From Obelidium mucronatum (Eukaryota > Chytridiomycota > Chytridiomycetes > Chytridiales > Chytriomycetaceae), in assembly GCA_025765595.1 (NCBI GenBank), contig JAIVFH010000532.1:1-15890 (forward strand): a stretch of 15,890 nt of DNA, read 5' to 3'. The notes under the pieces were generated by a model that ran no database searches, was not told the DNA's origin, and was given only the letters and a program-made list of their open reading frames with translations. Shown piece by piece: positions 1 to 7,567 of this stretch; the first letter of the stretch is position 1; each line of letters opens with the position of its first letter. The translations under genes and the position numbers were made by a program.

Positions 1-185
1 ATTGGGCTTGATCAATATCCTGCCCTGAACTTTCGGCACGCGAGTATGTGACAAATAAGGGCTGTGGCGGTGCTAAATTTCCAAAACACACTCAATTAGT
101 ATTCAGCTGCTTCATACACTAAGAGATATTGAGACGCATCAATGTTTACTGAAGAGTCTTCAACGATTTGTATTAGAAATCAGAA
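1..185. other. 5' flank of the DJ-1/PfpI gene
   Basis: Non-coding upstream region of the gene that starts at 186. The first 51 bases are open on the plus strand and end in TGA at 49-51, so they could be the tail of an upstream gene, but 16 codons are too few to judge. No convincing TATA box is seen. The start context is CAGAAATGT, with A at -3. Confidence 0.4.
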
Positions 186-379
186 ATGTCGTTTGAGTCC
201 ATCGGTCGCATAGCCATTTTAGTGTTTCCCGGAGTTGATGATATGGATTACACCGGTCCATTGAGAGTTTTGCGAGCAGCAGTCCAGCTTGGCAAAGGGG
301 GGAACTTGCGTAAATGCGACTTGCTTACGTATGCACCCTACAAAGCGGCGGATTTGATAACTACTGCCTATGGAGTTCA

Positions 380-384
380 AGTAA
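380..384. repeat. Target-site duplication, left copy (AGTAA)
   Basis: AGTAA directly precedes the left LTR and is repeated directly after the right LTR at 5833-5837. Five bases is the standard copia duplication. Collapsing the two copies restores the host reading frame. Confidence 0.93.
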
Positions 385-566
385 TGGAATTAATACAGAG
401 ATTGTTTCTCTGGTGGTGGTGTCAGTTTCTGTCTAACTTTCAAACTGACAATTCCACCCCATCACCTCCAACACAATGAATAATGAATAAATAAACAATG
501 AATTATTCCCGCTACATTGTCACCCCCAAAAGGACTTGTGTTCTGTAAGTCTTGGTTTCCTTCTCA
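385..566 (-). repeat. 3' LTR of the copia element
   Basis: 182 bases. On the element strand it starts TGAGAAGG and ends ATTAATTCCA. It contains two hairpins: CAGAGA-TTGTT-TCTCTG at 396-412 and a perfect 8-base stem (GTCAGTTT / AAACTGAC) at 421-449. An AT-rich stretch at 475-500 may hold promoter or polyadenylation signals. The first 55 bases on the element strand (512-566) also encode the last residues of ORF2. Confidence 0.93.
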
Positions 567-3500
567 CTCCTCCTCGATGTGGTGAATCCCGACTTGTATC
601 CCATCATCGCTCTAAACTTCTTGAACTTTTCAATTCCCAACGGCTTCGTCAAAGCGTCTGCGACCATATCGTTTGTGTTGCAATACTTGACTTCGATATC
701 TTTGCTGTTGATGAATCCTTTTGTGGAGTGGTAGCGTATGGCAATGTGTTTGGTTCGTGCGTAGCTAGCTTGATCCTTTGTCATGCTAATGGCTGCTTCG
801 TTGTCTTCGTAACAGATTGATGGTTCTTCGACTTTCTTTCCGATTGACTTCAAGTATTGGCGATGGTACATTTGAATCACGGCGCCTTCGTTCAATCCCA
901 CATATTCGGCTTCGGCTGTGGACAGCGTGGTGAGTTTTTGAACTTTGCTGATTGCTGCGACTAGCGACCCATAGTAGAAGAAAGCTCCTCCTGTTCTGCT
1001 GCGGTAGTCGTGTTCTTTCGCAAAGCTAACGTCATGGTAACTCATTAGCATCGTCTCGCTGCGTTTTCCGAATGTTAGTGCTAAGTCCGCTGTTTGATAC
1101 AGGTGGTACAGGATTTTCTTCGAGAGTTCGTAGTGCTTTCTTCTTCCGTTTGACATGAATCTCGCCATCATGTTGATGTGTGGTAACGTATCCTTTCGTG
1201 TGATGGTGGTGTGCAGCAGTGATCCAATCAATTCTTGAAGTGGCAGGGTTCCGATGACGCATGGATCCTCCTCCTCAAAGGTGAGGTCGACATCCTTATC
1301 AAATGGTATGTCATACTTCCGACTTACAGGCATCGGTCCGAACTGCTGCGCCATTCCCATAATGTAGTCGTATTGGTTGATGTAGATGAGACGCTTGGCT
1401 CGATTGCGCCATAGGTTCAAGCCCAAGAATTTTTCCGGGTTCCACTCGAACTTCATTTGGAATCTTTTCTTCAAAATTTCAAGTGTCTCTTCAAGTGCTT
1501 GTCTCTTCCCTCTCATCAACCCATCATCGACATGCATCGCCAGCTGCTGCTCGCCTTTCTCGTTGCGCTTAATGTACTGCTGCGGGTCTTTTGCCGACTG
1601 TCTGAATCCGCACTCTCTCTCGAGGTACGTTGTTAATAATTTCCCAAATTCAAACATTGCGTCTGGTCGACCGTATAGCTGAACAAACACCTTAAAGACC
1701 ATTCCGCTTGTGCTTTTGCCTTCTCTGTTCTTGTAGTCTGCCGGAATGGTAATGTAGAATTCTTCGCCTTCTTTTACGGGTGTTGTTGTGAATGCTTGGC
1801 TAATATCAAATGTAACTAGCTCATCGTCCTCAATGGCTGCGTCTACGAGGAACATGAATAGCGTGTCCTTCGAGACTACCGATGCGCTGGTTTCGCCGTA
1901 TTCGTCCATCAAGTCCCCTCTGACGCAAAGTCTGGATTTCTTTCTGCCGTCTTTCTTTGTGACGTAAGTTGTTCTTGACTGTATGACTTTCGCGTTGGTG
2001 GGACGTGGGACCATTTTGATGCAGTTATTATCTTCTAACGGCCAATATTCTCCTTCATTTGCAGATTTCGACCAATCTCCGAATTTTCCCGACATTGCCT
2101 GCTTCGTGTTCAATGGGTCTGTGACTTTATCCGTTGTGCTGGTAAGTCCCTTTGCTTGACTCATTAAATTTTCCAGTGCTGAAATCTCTTTTGCTATTTT
2201 TCCGGCAGGCTTTTTGGACTTTTCCTTCTCTTTCTTCGCTAAAGCCATCCGCTCCATGTGTCTACTCAGGGCTTTGTCGTTACGGTTCGGAGCTGTGACT
2301 TTGGTGGTTTCGGCTTCTCGGGTCTTGGATCTCGTCATTATCGGCTGTTTGGTGAGTACCGGTGTCTTTTCTTTTGTCGGCTTCTCTTCTCTGTCACTTT
2401 CTGAATCACTTGCTATTACAGGCGGCTGCTCTCGAATGATCTCCGTTGGTCTTGCCAGGGTCTCTGTTGGGATCGAATGAGAGTATGCCGGTTCTAGCGG
2501 TAAGGGATTTTCAATTCCACTTACCACGGATTGCGCGCCTGGATTAAGCTCGGACGACTCGCGACTCGTGGGGGTTTCTTGGACTTGTACTTGTGGCCTC
2601 TTCTTTGTTGACGCTTGAGCTTGGCCCCCCACAGTCTTGTCATCTCTGCTCGCACCAGGACTTTCACGAGCCTTCAAATTAGCAATCCGTAGTGAACGTC
2701 TTACATTGGAGCGGTGGTTTTCTTCTGCGTACAGGTGAATGATTGCTGCTTGGTTGTTGATTTGTTCATCATCATCTGAATCGCTTTCCACTAGATCTGG
2801 CTCCTCCTCAGACTGATCTTCTTCGTCTTCGCGCGTCATGGAGTCGATTTCGTCTATTTGTATCTCCTCCTGAGTTCCGGTTCCGCGAGGTATGTTGGTT
2901 GGTTCATGTTCTTCTCTCGCTTCTCCAAACATTAAATCCATTTCCTTATAGTACTCTCGGATTTCATTTTCTGTTGGAGCGGTCCCGGTTGCAGTGTCTT
3001 TTCTGCCGTAAGTGAACGAATTTTGAAAGAACTTTACATCTCTTGTGCTGACTATTCGACCTTTTGCTGTGTAGATGTAATACGATGCCCTTTTCTTGTC
3101 GTATCCGATGAACATTCCGCGCGCGCCATGTGGCTCGAACTTCTTGCGGGTTTCGGGTGGCATGTAGTAAATCACATCACAGAATGGAACTTTGAGATGG
3201 TCCAAATTCGGTAATTCTTGACTGTAGAAGATTTCGTACGGTGACTTTGACTCATCTCCATCTCTTGGCAGGTACGGTCTGATGTATTGGTGGCAGTAGT
3301 TTTCAAAAATACTCGCCATTCCCCACCATTCGAGTTCCACATTGCCTTTCAACATTATCGCCATGGCTCCGAGTTCGTTGGTTTTCATGCGGTTCTCGGC
3401 GTCTGGATTACCGCGATGATAATATGGTGGACTTTGAGTATCGGTGAGTCCTTCTTCAGTGTTGAACTCTTGTTGTTCATTCCCGATTGTACCTTTCCAA

Positions 3501-3691
3501 TTATCTGTTCTAATTTCCAACACTCTTTTAGTACCAAAGAATCTATCGATCCTCTTAACGGTTTCTCGGATGTGCGCTCGCTGTTCCGCGCCTTGGTTTC
3601 TGGTAATACGTAAGTCCGTCAGTCCGCTTGCTGAATCAACAATTATTGACCGGTATCTTCCTCCATTACATCCTCTCGCAGGTACTCGCAT
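512..3691 (-). CDS. Copia ORF2: integrase core, reverse transcriptase and RNase H
   Basis: 1059 residues from the first Met; the frame is also open upstream, so this Met need not be a real start. Integrase core: Asp19 (VDSAS), Asp63 (RTDNW) and Glu99 (PDAENR). An integrase C-terminal segment (about 184-223) and a long acidic, low-complexity linker (about 260-500) follow. RVT_2 reverse transcriptase spans about 555-790, with Asp629 (TFDIS) and HVDD at 720-723 in place of the usual YVDD. RNase H has Asp887, Glu927, Asp963 and Asp1012 (ADALTKPL). All catalytic residues looked for are present. The start overlaps ORF1 by 49 bases in the -1 frame. The end runs through the polypurine tract into the 3' LTR, which encodes about the last 17 residues. 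Confidence 0.92.
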   Translation of the reverse strand: MRVPARGCNGGRYRSIIVDSASGLTDLRITRNQGAEQRAHIRETVKRIDRFFGTKRVLEIRTDNWKGTIGNEQQEFNTEEGLTDTQSPPYYHRGNPDAENRMKTNELGAMAIMLKGNVELEWWGMASIFENYCHQYIRPYLPRDGDESKSPYEIFYSQELPNLDHLKVPFCDVIYYMPPETRKKFEPHGARGMFIGYDKKRASYYIYTAKGRIVSTRDVKFFQNSFTYGRKDTATGTAPTENEIREYYKEMDLMFGEAREEHEPTNIPRGTGTQEEIQIDEIDSMTREDEEDQSEEEPDLVESDSDDDEQINNQAAIIHLYAEENHRSNVRRSLRIANLKARESPGASRDDKTVGGQAQASTKKRPQVQVQETPTSRESSELNPGAQSVVSGIENPLPLEPAYSHSIPTETLARPTEIIREQPPVIASDSESDREEKPTKEKTPVLTKQPIMTRSKTREAETTKVTAPNRNDKALSRHMERMALAKKEKEKSKKPAGKIAKEISALENLMSQAKGLTSTTDKVTDPLNTKQAMSGKFGDWSKSANEGEYWPLEDNNCIKMVPRPTNAKVIQSRTTYVTKKDGRKKSRLCVRGDLMDEYGETSASVVSKDTLFMFLVDAAIEDDELVTFDISQAFTTTPVKEGEEFYITIPADYKNREGKSTSGMVFKVFVQLYGRPDAMFEFGKLLTTYLERECGFRQSAKDPQQYIKRNEKGEQQLAMHVDDGLMRGKRQALEETLEILKKRFQMKFEWNPEKFLGLNLWRNRAKRLIYINQYDYIMGMAQQFGPMPVSRKYDIPFDKDVDLTFEEEDPCVIGTLPLQELIGSLLHTTITRKDTLPHINMMARFMSNGRRKHYELSKKILYHLYQTADLALTFGKRSETMLMSYHDVSFAKEHDYRSRTGGAFFYYGSLVAAISKVQKLTTLSTAEAEYVGLNEGAVIQMYHRQYLKSIGKKVEEPSICYEDNEAAISMTKDQASYARTKHIAIRYHSTKGFINSKDIEVKYCNTNDMVADALTKPLGIEKFKKFRAMMGYKSGFTTSRRSEKETKTYRTQVLLGVTM
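567..575 (-). promoter_or_regulatory. Polypurine tract
   Basis: The element strand reads GAGGAGGAG immediately before the TG of the 3' LTR, the position and composition of a plus-strand primer. It lies inside the ORF2 coding sequence. Confidence 0.75.
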
Positions 3692-5625
3692 TTTTCCGCT
3701 GGAGTCGTGGCTGAGCTTCTGACCAGGTAATTTGTCTTTCCTTCGTCTTTGCTTCGGTCCGGGTGTCTTAATGGAACCATTTTCGCCATATCACAGGCGA
3801 TACATTCTTCAGAGTCGTTGACTATGGTATATCCTTGCGCTTCCAAAGTCTTCCATAGTTGCTTTTCGGATTCCCCTTTTCTGTGACCGTAAGTATTGTG
3901 AATCCAGCTTCTTTGCAACTTTTTGACGCTTTTGTTTTTCGGTCCATAGTATGCTTTCGTCTTCAAGCTTTGGCGAACTTCTTCTTTTTCGTCTTCGGAA
4001 GCCGGTGTAATGTAAGCATAATATAACTTGTTTGGCGATGCAAACACTTCGACAAATAACTCATCTTTGTAGTATATCTGCTTCGGCTGTTCCGCATTCT
4101 CCCGCTTGGTAGGCTGGCCGATGTCCATCATTTCATTGGACTTAAAAGAATCTTCAGCGATGACGTTTTCCGCGTACTTTGGCTGAAAGTTGGCATCCGG
4201 AATGGTAACTACGACGTATTTGTTGGTTTTCGTGTTGTGTAATCTAAACACTCCTACTCCTTTGCCTCCAGACGTGATCATATTTCCGCCAATCGCCTGG
4301 GTGTCGACTTTTCTAGAACTGTCGATGGTCTCTTCCAAGAACCATTTTGTGTGGATGAATCCAGTTGACGTTGATCCTCCATCAATAGCAGCTTGGGTAA
4401 GTGTTCTTTCTTTCTTCCCATTGGTACTTGCCGCTAAATATGTTCTTCCCCAATTTTCGGCGTCGTTGCTGTTGTAGGAAGCCGGTTGATTGATTTGGGT
4501 GTGCGACGTTGGTCTTTGCTGGTTTCCGCCGCTCTGCTGTTGTTTAGACTTTGGACAACTCTGGTTTATGCAGCGTCCGTATTGCCGTGGACAAGTCTTG
4601 GTACAATCCTTCGCAAAGTGACCGAGTCCTCCGCAATGCCCGCAAATTCTGTCTTCAATGCTGGGTCTTTGGTAATCGTTCTTTTGATTTCCATTTTCAT
4701 TTTGATTGTTCTGACGACTTCCGTTATTTTGTTGGTTGCCGCGACTTCTACCGCCTCTACCGCCTCTGCCGCGTCCTCTACCGCGCCCATTTGCCATCTG
4801 TGCACGGGGAGTCTCTTGGTCATTAGCGTTGTCCTTCACCTGGCCGTCTTTCTTTTCCTTGGCGTTGGTTGAAGTGGCTGAGAGTTTGACTGGAACGTCT
4901 GGCTTTCCGTCCAATCGCATGGAGTTGTACTTCCTCAAATACCGGAGATACCCTTCCAGTGTGACTGATGCGTCCGTAGCCGCATCCGCGAATTTCATTT
5001 TGACATCCATGAATATTTTCGCTTCAAGCCCCAAATTAATAAAATCCACTTTTTGTTGATCATTATATTCGGGTTTCTTGTTTAATTTCGCCACATCGTT
5101 ATAGGACTTGATGCGGTCGGTCTTTTCTTTAATATAGACCTCAATTGGGTGAGTGACTCCGTTTGGATCCGTCTGCTTATAATTCTTCATAGCGATGTCC
5201 AGTTTTTCCGGGGTCGTCTCGGTGGCGCCTCTGATTGCCACAATCATTTCACTGAAAATCACGTGACTTGATTTCCCGATTTGCTGCGTGTAATGCCTCA
5301 TCGTTTTATCCACGCGTCTTCTTAACACCAATAAAGCATCTGAGTCGTATTCTTCCCACTTTTCTTTTTCCTTCAAGTATTTCTCTACTGCGTCCTTGTT
5401 GGAATTGTCAGCTTTCGCGACAATTTCCACAGGTGCCTTGAGGGTGCCTCTCATGCATTCAACAGCCTTGATCTTGCTATCACTGGCCAAACAGGCATTT
5501 TCAGTTTCATAGATCCAGTCCTCTAGTTCGACGACTGTGGTGCTGATGCTGAGGTGGGTGGTGCCTCCAATTTTGAGTGCTTCGATCAATCTGTCAGTAC
5601 GATCGTTGTTTTGTTTTGCTGCCAT
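3643..5625 (-). CDS. Copia ORF1: Gag, zinc knuckle, protease and integrase N-terminal finger
   Basis: 660 residues, starting 26 bases after the 5' LTR. Residues 1-245 form a helical Gag-like region. An arginine/glycine-rich stretch (279-297) and an Asn/Gln-rich linker precede a CX2CX4HX4C zinc knuckle (CGHCGGLGHFAKDC, 328-341). A second Cys cluster lies at about 341-357. The aspartic protease site is AAIDGGSTS around Asp415, with Gly where the family usually has Ser or Thr. The GAG-pre-integrase HHCC finger uses His576, His581, Cys608 and Cys611. Known: Gag packages element RNA into particles and the protease cuts the polyprotein. Odd: the frame stops at 3643-3645, just after the integrase finger and before the catalytic core, which is in another frame. 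That is not a usual gag/pol boundary, so either a mutation or an unusual frameshift separates ORF1 from ORF2. Confidence 0.9.
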   Translation of the reverse strand: MAAKQNNDRTDRLIEALKIGGTTHLSISTTVVELEDWIYETENACLASDSKIKAVECMRGTLKAPVEIVAKADNSNKDAVEKYLKEKEKWEEYDSDALLVLRRRVDKTMRHYTQQIGKSSHVIFSEMIVAIRGATETTPEKLDIAMKNYKQTDPNGVTHPIEVYIKEKTDRIKSYNDVAKLNKKPEYNDQQKVDFINLGLEAKIFMDVKMKFADAATDASVTLEGYLRYLRKYNSMRLDGKPDVPVKLSATSTNAKEKKDGQVKDNANDQETPRAQMANGRGRGRGRGGRGGRSRGNQQNNGSRQNNQNENGNQKNDYQRPSIEDRICGHCGGLGHFAKDCTKTCPRQYGRCINQSCPKSKQQQSGGNQQRPTSHTQINQPASYNSNDAENWGRTYLAASTNGKKERTLTQAAIDGGSTSTGFIHTKWFLEETIDSSRKVDTQAIGGNMITSGGKGVGVFRLHNTKTNKYVVVTIPDANFQPKYAENVIAEDSFKSNEMMDIGQPTKRENAEQPKQIYYKDELFVEVFASPNKLYYAYITPASEDEKEEVRQSLKTKAYYGPKNKSVKKLQRSWIHNTYGHRKGESEKQLWKTLEAQGYTIVNDSEECIACDMAKMVPLRHPDRSKDEGKTNYLVRSSATTPAEKCEYLREDVMEEDTGQ

Positions 5626-5634
5626 TCTCGCGTA

Positions 5635-5651
5635 GCTTAAGACTCTTAATC
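5635..5651 (-). promoter_or_regulatory. Primer-binding site matching an internal part of tRNA-Lys(CUU)
   Basis: Directly after the 5' LTR the element reads GATTAAGAGTCTTAAGC. Its complement, GCTTAAGACTCTTAATC, has the form of a tRNA anticodon arm: stem strand TAAGA, loop CTCTTAA with anticodon CTT, then TC starting the opposite stem strand. It does not begin with the TGG expected for pairing to a tRNA CCA end. Known: Drosophila copia primes with a cut half of initiator tRNA-Met. Inferred: this element uses a 5' half of tRNA-Lys(CUU) cut near nucleotide 40. Confidence 0.65.
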
Positions 5652-5832
5652 TGGAATTAATACAGAGATTGTTTCTCTGGTGGTGGTGTCAGTTTCTGTC
5701 TAACTTTCAAACTGACAATTCCACCCCATCACCTCCAACACAATGAATAATGAATAAATAAACAATGAATTATTCCTGCTACATTGTCACCCCAAAAGGA
5801 CTTGTGTTCTGTAAGTCTTGGTTTCCTTCTCA
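5652..5832 (-). repeat. 5' LTR of the copia element
   Basis: 181 bases, identical to 385-566 except one C/T substitution and one missing C. It contains the same two hairpins. It should carry the promoter for the element transcript, which runs on the minus strand. Confidence 0.93.
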
Positions 5833-5837
5833 AGTAA
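5833..5837. repeat. Target-site duplication, right copy (AGTAA)
   Basis: Identical to 380-384. Host coding sequence resumes at 5838 in the same frame as exon 1. Confidence 0.93.
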
Positions 5838-5927
5838 AAGCGGATGGCTTGTTTTCTGAGGAAGATTTTGCATCCTATGATTTGCTGCTTGTGCCAGGAG
5901 GAGGATGGGCGTCGCGGGCGGATAGAG

Positions 5928-5974
5928 GTTAGCCAATTCAACCAACCATACAATCTCTCTGACATTCGAAACAG
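5928..5974 (+). other. Spliceosomal intron in the DJ-1/PfpI gene
   Basis: Donor GTTAGC, acceptor ACAG and a branch-point-like CTGAC at 5959-5963, 11 bases before the acceptor. It is a phase 1 intron of 47 bases. Removing it joins PGGGWASRADRG to AYAEMQNQ in the frame that carries the catalytic Cys, as family alignment requires. Confidence 0.8.
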
Positions 5975-6091
5975 GAGCATACGCAGAAATGCAGAATCAA
6001 CATGTTATTACTCTTTTGAGGCATGCATCTGAATCGAATCCCAAGCTTTTGTTTGCGTCTGTGTGCACTGGCGCCATGTTGCTCGCCCATG

Positions 6092-6375
6092 CTGGGCTCT
6101 TTAAACAAAACGATGCTGCATCAACACATCACTTGGCGCGATCTGATTTAGTCGCACTCGGCGTTAAAGTTGATGAGGAGCGTGTTGTCTTTGGTGACCG
6201 GATCGCGTCATCGGGGGGTGTAACAAGCGGCATTGACCTTGCATTAAACATTGTGGCAAGGTGCTGTGGCAGGGAGAGTGCAGACCAGATTGCGGCTGTA
6301 ATGGAATACGAGTACTTCAAAGTGTGATCTGTCGAAATGAAGGCCGCTCCCTTTGTTGCGTCGCCGCGCAATGTA
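6092..6375. repeat. Left copy of the duplicated DJ-1/ADH junction
   Basis: Similar to 8438-8615 in direct orientation. Block 1, 6092-6148 against 8438-8494, has 7 mismatches in 57. A deletion in the right copy follows. Block 2, from about 6238 to 6375, matches 8496-8615 with several indels. This copy contains the working 3' end of the DJ-1/PfpI gene plus a non-functional ADH start. Confidence 0.8.
6337..6375 (+). pseudogene. Relic of ADH exon 1
   Basis: Nine bases after the DJ-1/PfpI stop codon lies ATGAAGGCCG followed by CCCTTTGTTG and CGCAATGTA. This matches the start of the ADH gene at 8565 with a 12-base internal deletion. Similarity ends abruptly at CAATGTA in both copies. The rest of the ADH gene is absent here, so it cannot be functional. 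Confidence 0.75.
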
Positions 6376-6491
6376 AAAAATAGGACTTGTAGTCAATGGC
6401 AAATACTGACTTATAATTTATTGCATTAACGACATGATTCAGAAGTGAAAATTAGAATATTATGCTGCATATTTATGTAAAGAGTAAGAAA

Positions 6492-7331
6492 ATGGTTGAC
6501 GCGACAACTCTCCGTCGTTCAAACCGAGCTTCGAAACCTGTCTTGCAATGGATTCCACAACCAAACGCGCCTTCCAAAAGAATCAAAAAACAGTCTTGTT
6601 CTTACCTCGAGTCAGTTTCCAAGACGTTGCCTGACACAATTCCCACAGTCAACAACCGCAACACAGCACCCATAATACCCATACTCCCACCTGAAATTCT
6701 TCAATTGATACTATCTTTTACTTGCAGACACTTTAACAACTTAATCAGATTAATGGGTGTATGTTCCTCTTTCAACCAAACAATCAAATCCCACCCCATC
6801 TGGCGCCAGTATATGATACAGTGGAAAATCCCATTCAGGGAGCCCATTTGCTTTGATCAAGATTATCACAAGGAGTGGAGACGTTACGTGGCGCCAGTAT
6901 ATGATACAGTGGAAAATCCCATTCAGGGAGCCCATTTGCTTTGATCAAGATTATCACAAGGAGTGGAGACGTTACGTTGTCGTTCATGCGACTCAATACT
7001 GCGAACTCTGCAGCAACAGTGCCACCATAATGGGAAGACATGAATCTGACACATATCGCGTTCGACTCTGTGAACCTTGTTTTAATGAGGGATTCACGCT
7101 GTTTAAGGCCCGTCATGGAGGCGAGAAGAGGTATACCATGTATGCCAAGAAAACTTTGATTCAGAAAGAGAGTCTCGATTGTATTCAGACTGGTGGACGG
7201 AGTTTGTTGCACGCGAATATTAGGTTCAAGATCGAAAGTATCAATGTATCCATTACTCGAAATATCATTTCCCAAAGGACCAAGTTCATATGCTTCGCGA
7301 TTACATGAGTTTTGTTGAATTCAAATTTTGA
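6492..7331 (+). pseudogene. F-box-like gene, copy 1, broken by an 88-base tandem duplication
   Basis: Paralogue of the intact gene at 7568-8383. It starts at the Met shared by both copies (KMVDATT / KMIDATT; an in-frame upstream ATG at 6462 has no counterpart in copy 2). It has a Ser/Pro/Lys-rich N terminus, an F-box-like segment beginning LPPEILQLILSF, the WRQYMIQWK motif, and a C-terminal region with CELC and CEPC pairs around GRHESDTYRVRLC. Bases 6801-6888 are repeated exactly at 6889-6976. As 88 is not a multiple of three, the frame runs to a stop at 6942-6944. Coding resumes in another frame from the second repeat copy. Near 7228 a further indel (about 13 bases missing relative to copy 2) shifts frame again, giving an early stop at 7306-7308; the copy-2-like frame ends at 7331. 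Most likely a pseudogene, though the 88-base repeat could be an assembly error. Confidence 0.8.
6801..6976 (+). repeat. Exact 88-base tandem duplication in F-box copy 1
   Basis: Units 6801-6888 and 6889-6976 are identical at every base and begin TGGCGCCAGT. Copy 2 of the gene has a single unit. The duplication shifts the reading frame by one base. Confidence 0.95.
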
Positions 7332-7567
7332 ACCAATGGGAATAATAAGCACTTGAACCTTTCGGTTGTCTTTTGTTATGATTATTATCCTTTTGAATTC
7401 GCTGAACGTGATAGAAAATGAAAATAAACCGTTCTTTCTTCTTTGTTGTTGGTTCAATAATACACTCTTGACTCAAATTGTCAAATTAATTTAATTGAAC
7501 ACTATTCTTTTTTTTGGAGACTTGATGTGGAATTCATATGTTGGGATTTGTTGAAACCATTCAAAAA
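7332..7567. other. Spacer between the F-box copies
   Basis: An AT-rich spacer of 236 bases with T-rich runs near 7508-7516. I see no gene, intron or clear promoter motif in it. Confidence 0.4.

Larger units (their letters stand above)
385..5832 (-). mobile_element. Ty1/copia LTR retrotransposon, near full length
   Basis: An element of 5448 bases on the minus strand. It is bounded by LTRs of 182 (385-566) and 181 (5652-5832) bases that begin TG and end CA on the element strand, with the direct target duplication AGTAA on both sides. Domain order is Gag, zinc knuckle, protease, integrase, reverse transcriptase, RNase H. Integrase lying before reverse transcriptase is the copia order. The LTRs differ by one substitution (C/T) and one C in a run of Cs, so insertion is recent. 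All protein domains are recognisable, but the coding region is in two frames. The whole element sits in the coding sequence of the DJ-1/PfpI gene. Confidence 0.95.
186..6327 (+). pseudogene. DJ-1/PfpI family, isocyanide-hydratase-like gene split by a copia retrotransposon
   Basis: Seen: exon 1 runs 186-384 and is interrupted by the element at 385-5832. Coding resumes after the second target-site copy at 5838-5927, a 47-base intron follows (5928-5974), and the last exon is 5975-6327. Ignoring the insertion, this makes 213 residues, the usual single-domain length for the family. Near the N terminus is FPGVDDMDYTGP, with Asp21 at the catalytic-Asp position of bacterial isocyanide hydratase. PGGGW lies at about 86-90. 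The nucleophile elbow ASVCTGA carries Cys127 followed by Thr, as in that enzyme, and a conserved C-terminal SSGGVTSGIDLAL segment follows. Known: family members hydrate isocyanides to N-formamides or act as glyoxalase-like or chaperone enzymes, generally soluble. Inferred: this allele is now null. Transcription from the host promoter would give 66 host residues plus 31 LTR-encoded residues, ending at 479. No host-gene residue appears lost. Confidence 0.85.

Noticed and set aside
1..51. Tail of an upstream plus-strand gene ending in TGA at 49-51
   Set aside because: Sixteen codons with no recognisable motif cannot be separated from chance.
186..479. 97-codon frame as a complete small protein
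   Set aside because: Its last 31 codons are LTR sequence; the first 66 are the N terminus of the split DJ-1/PfpI protein.
5635..5651. tRNA-like anticodon arm as a real tRNA gene
   Set aside because: Only the arm is present; no acceptor, D or T arm surrounds it. Its position beside the LTR fits a primer-binding site.
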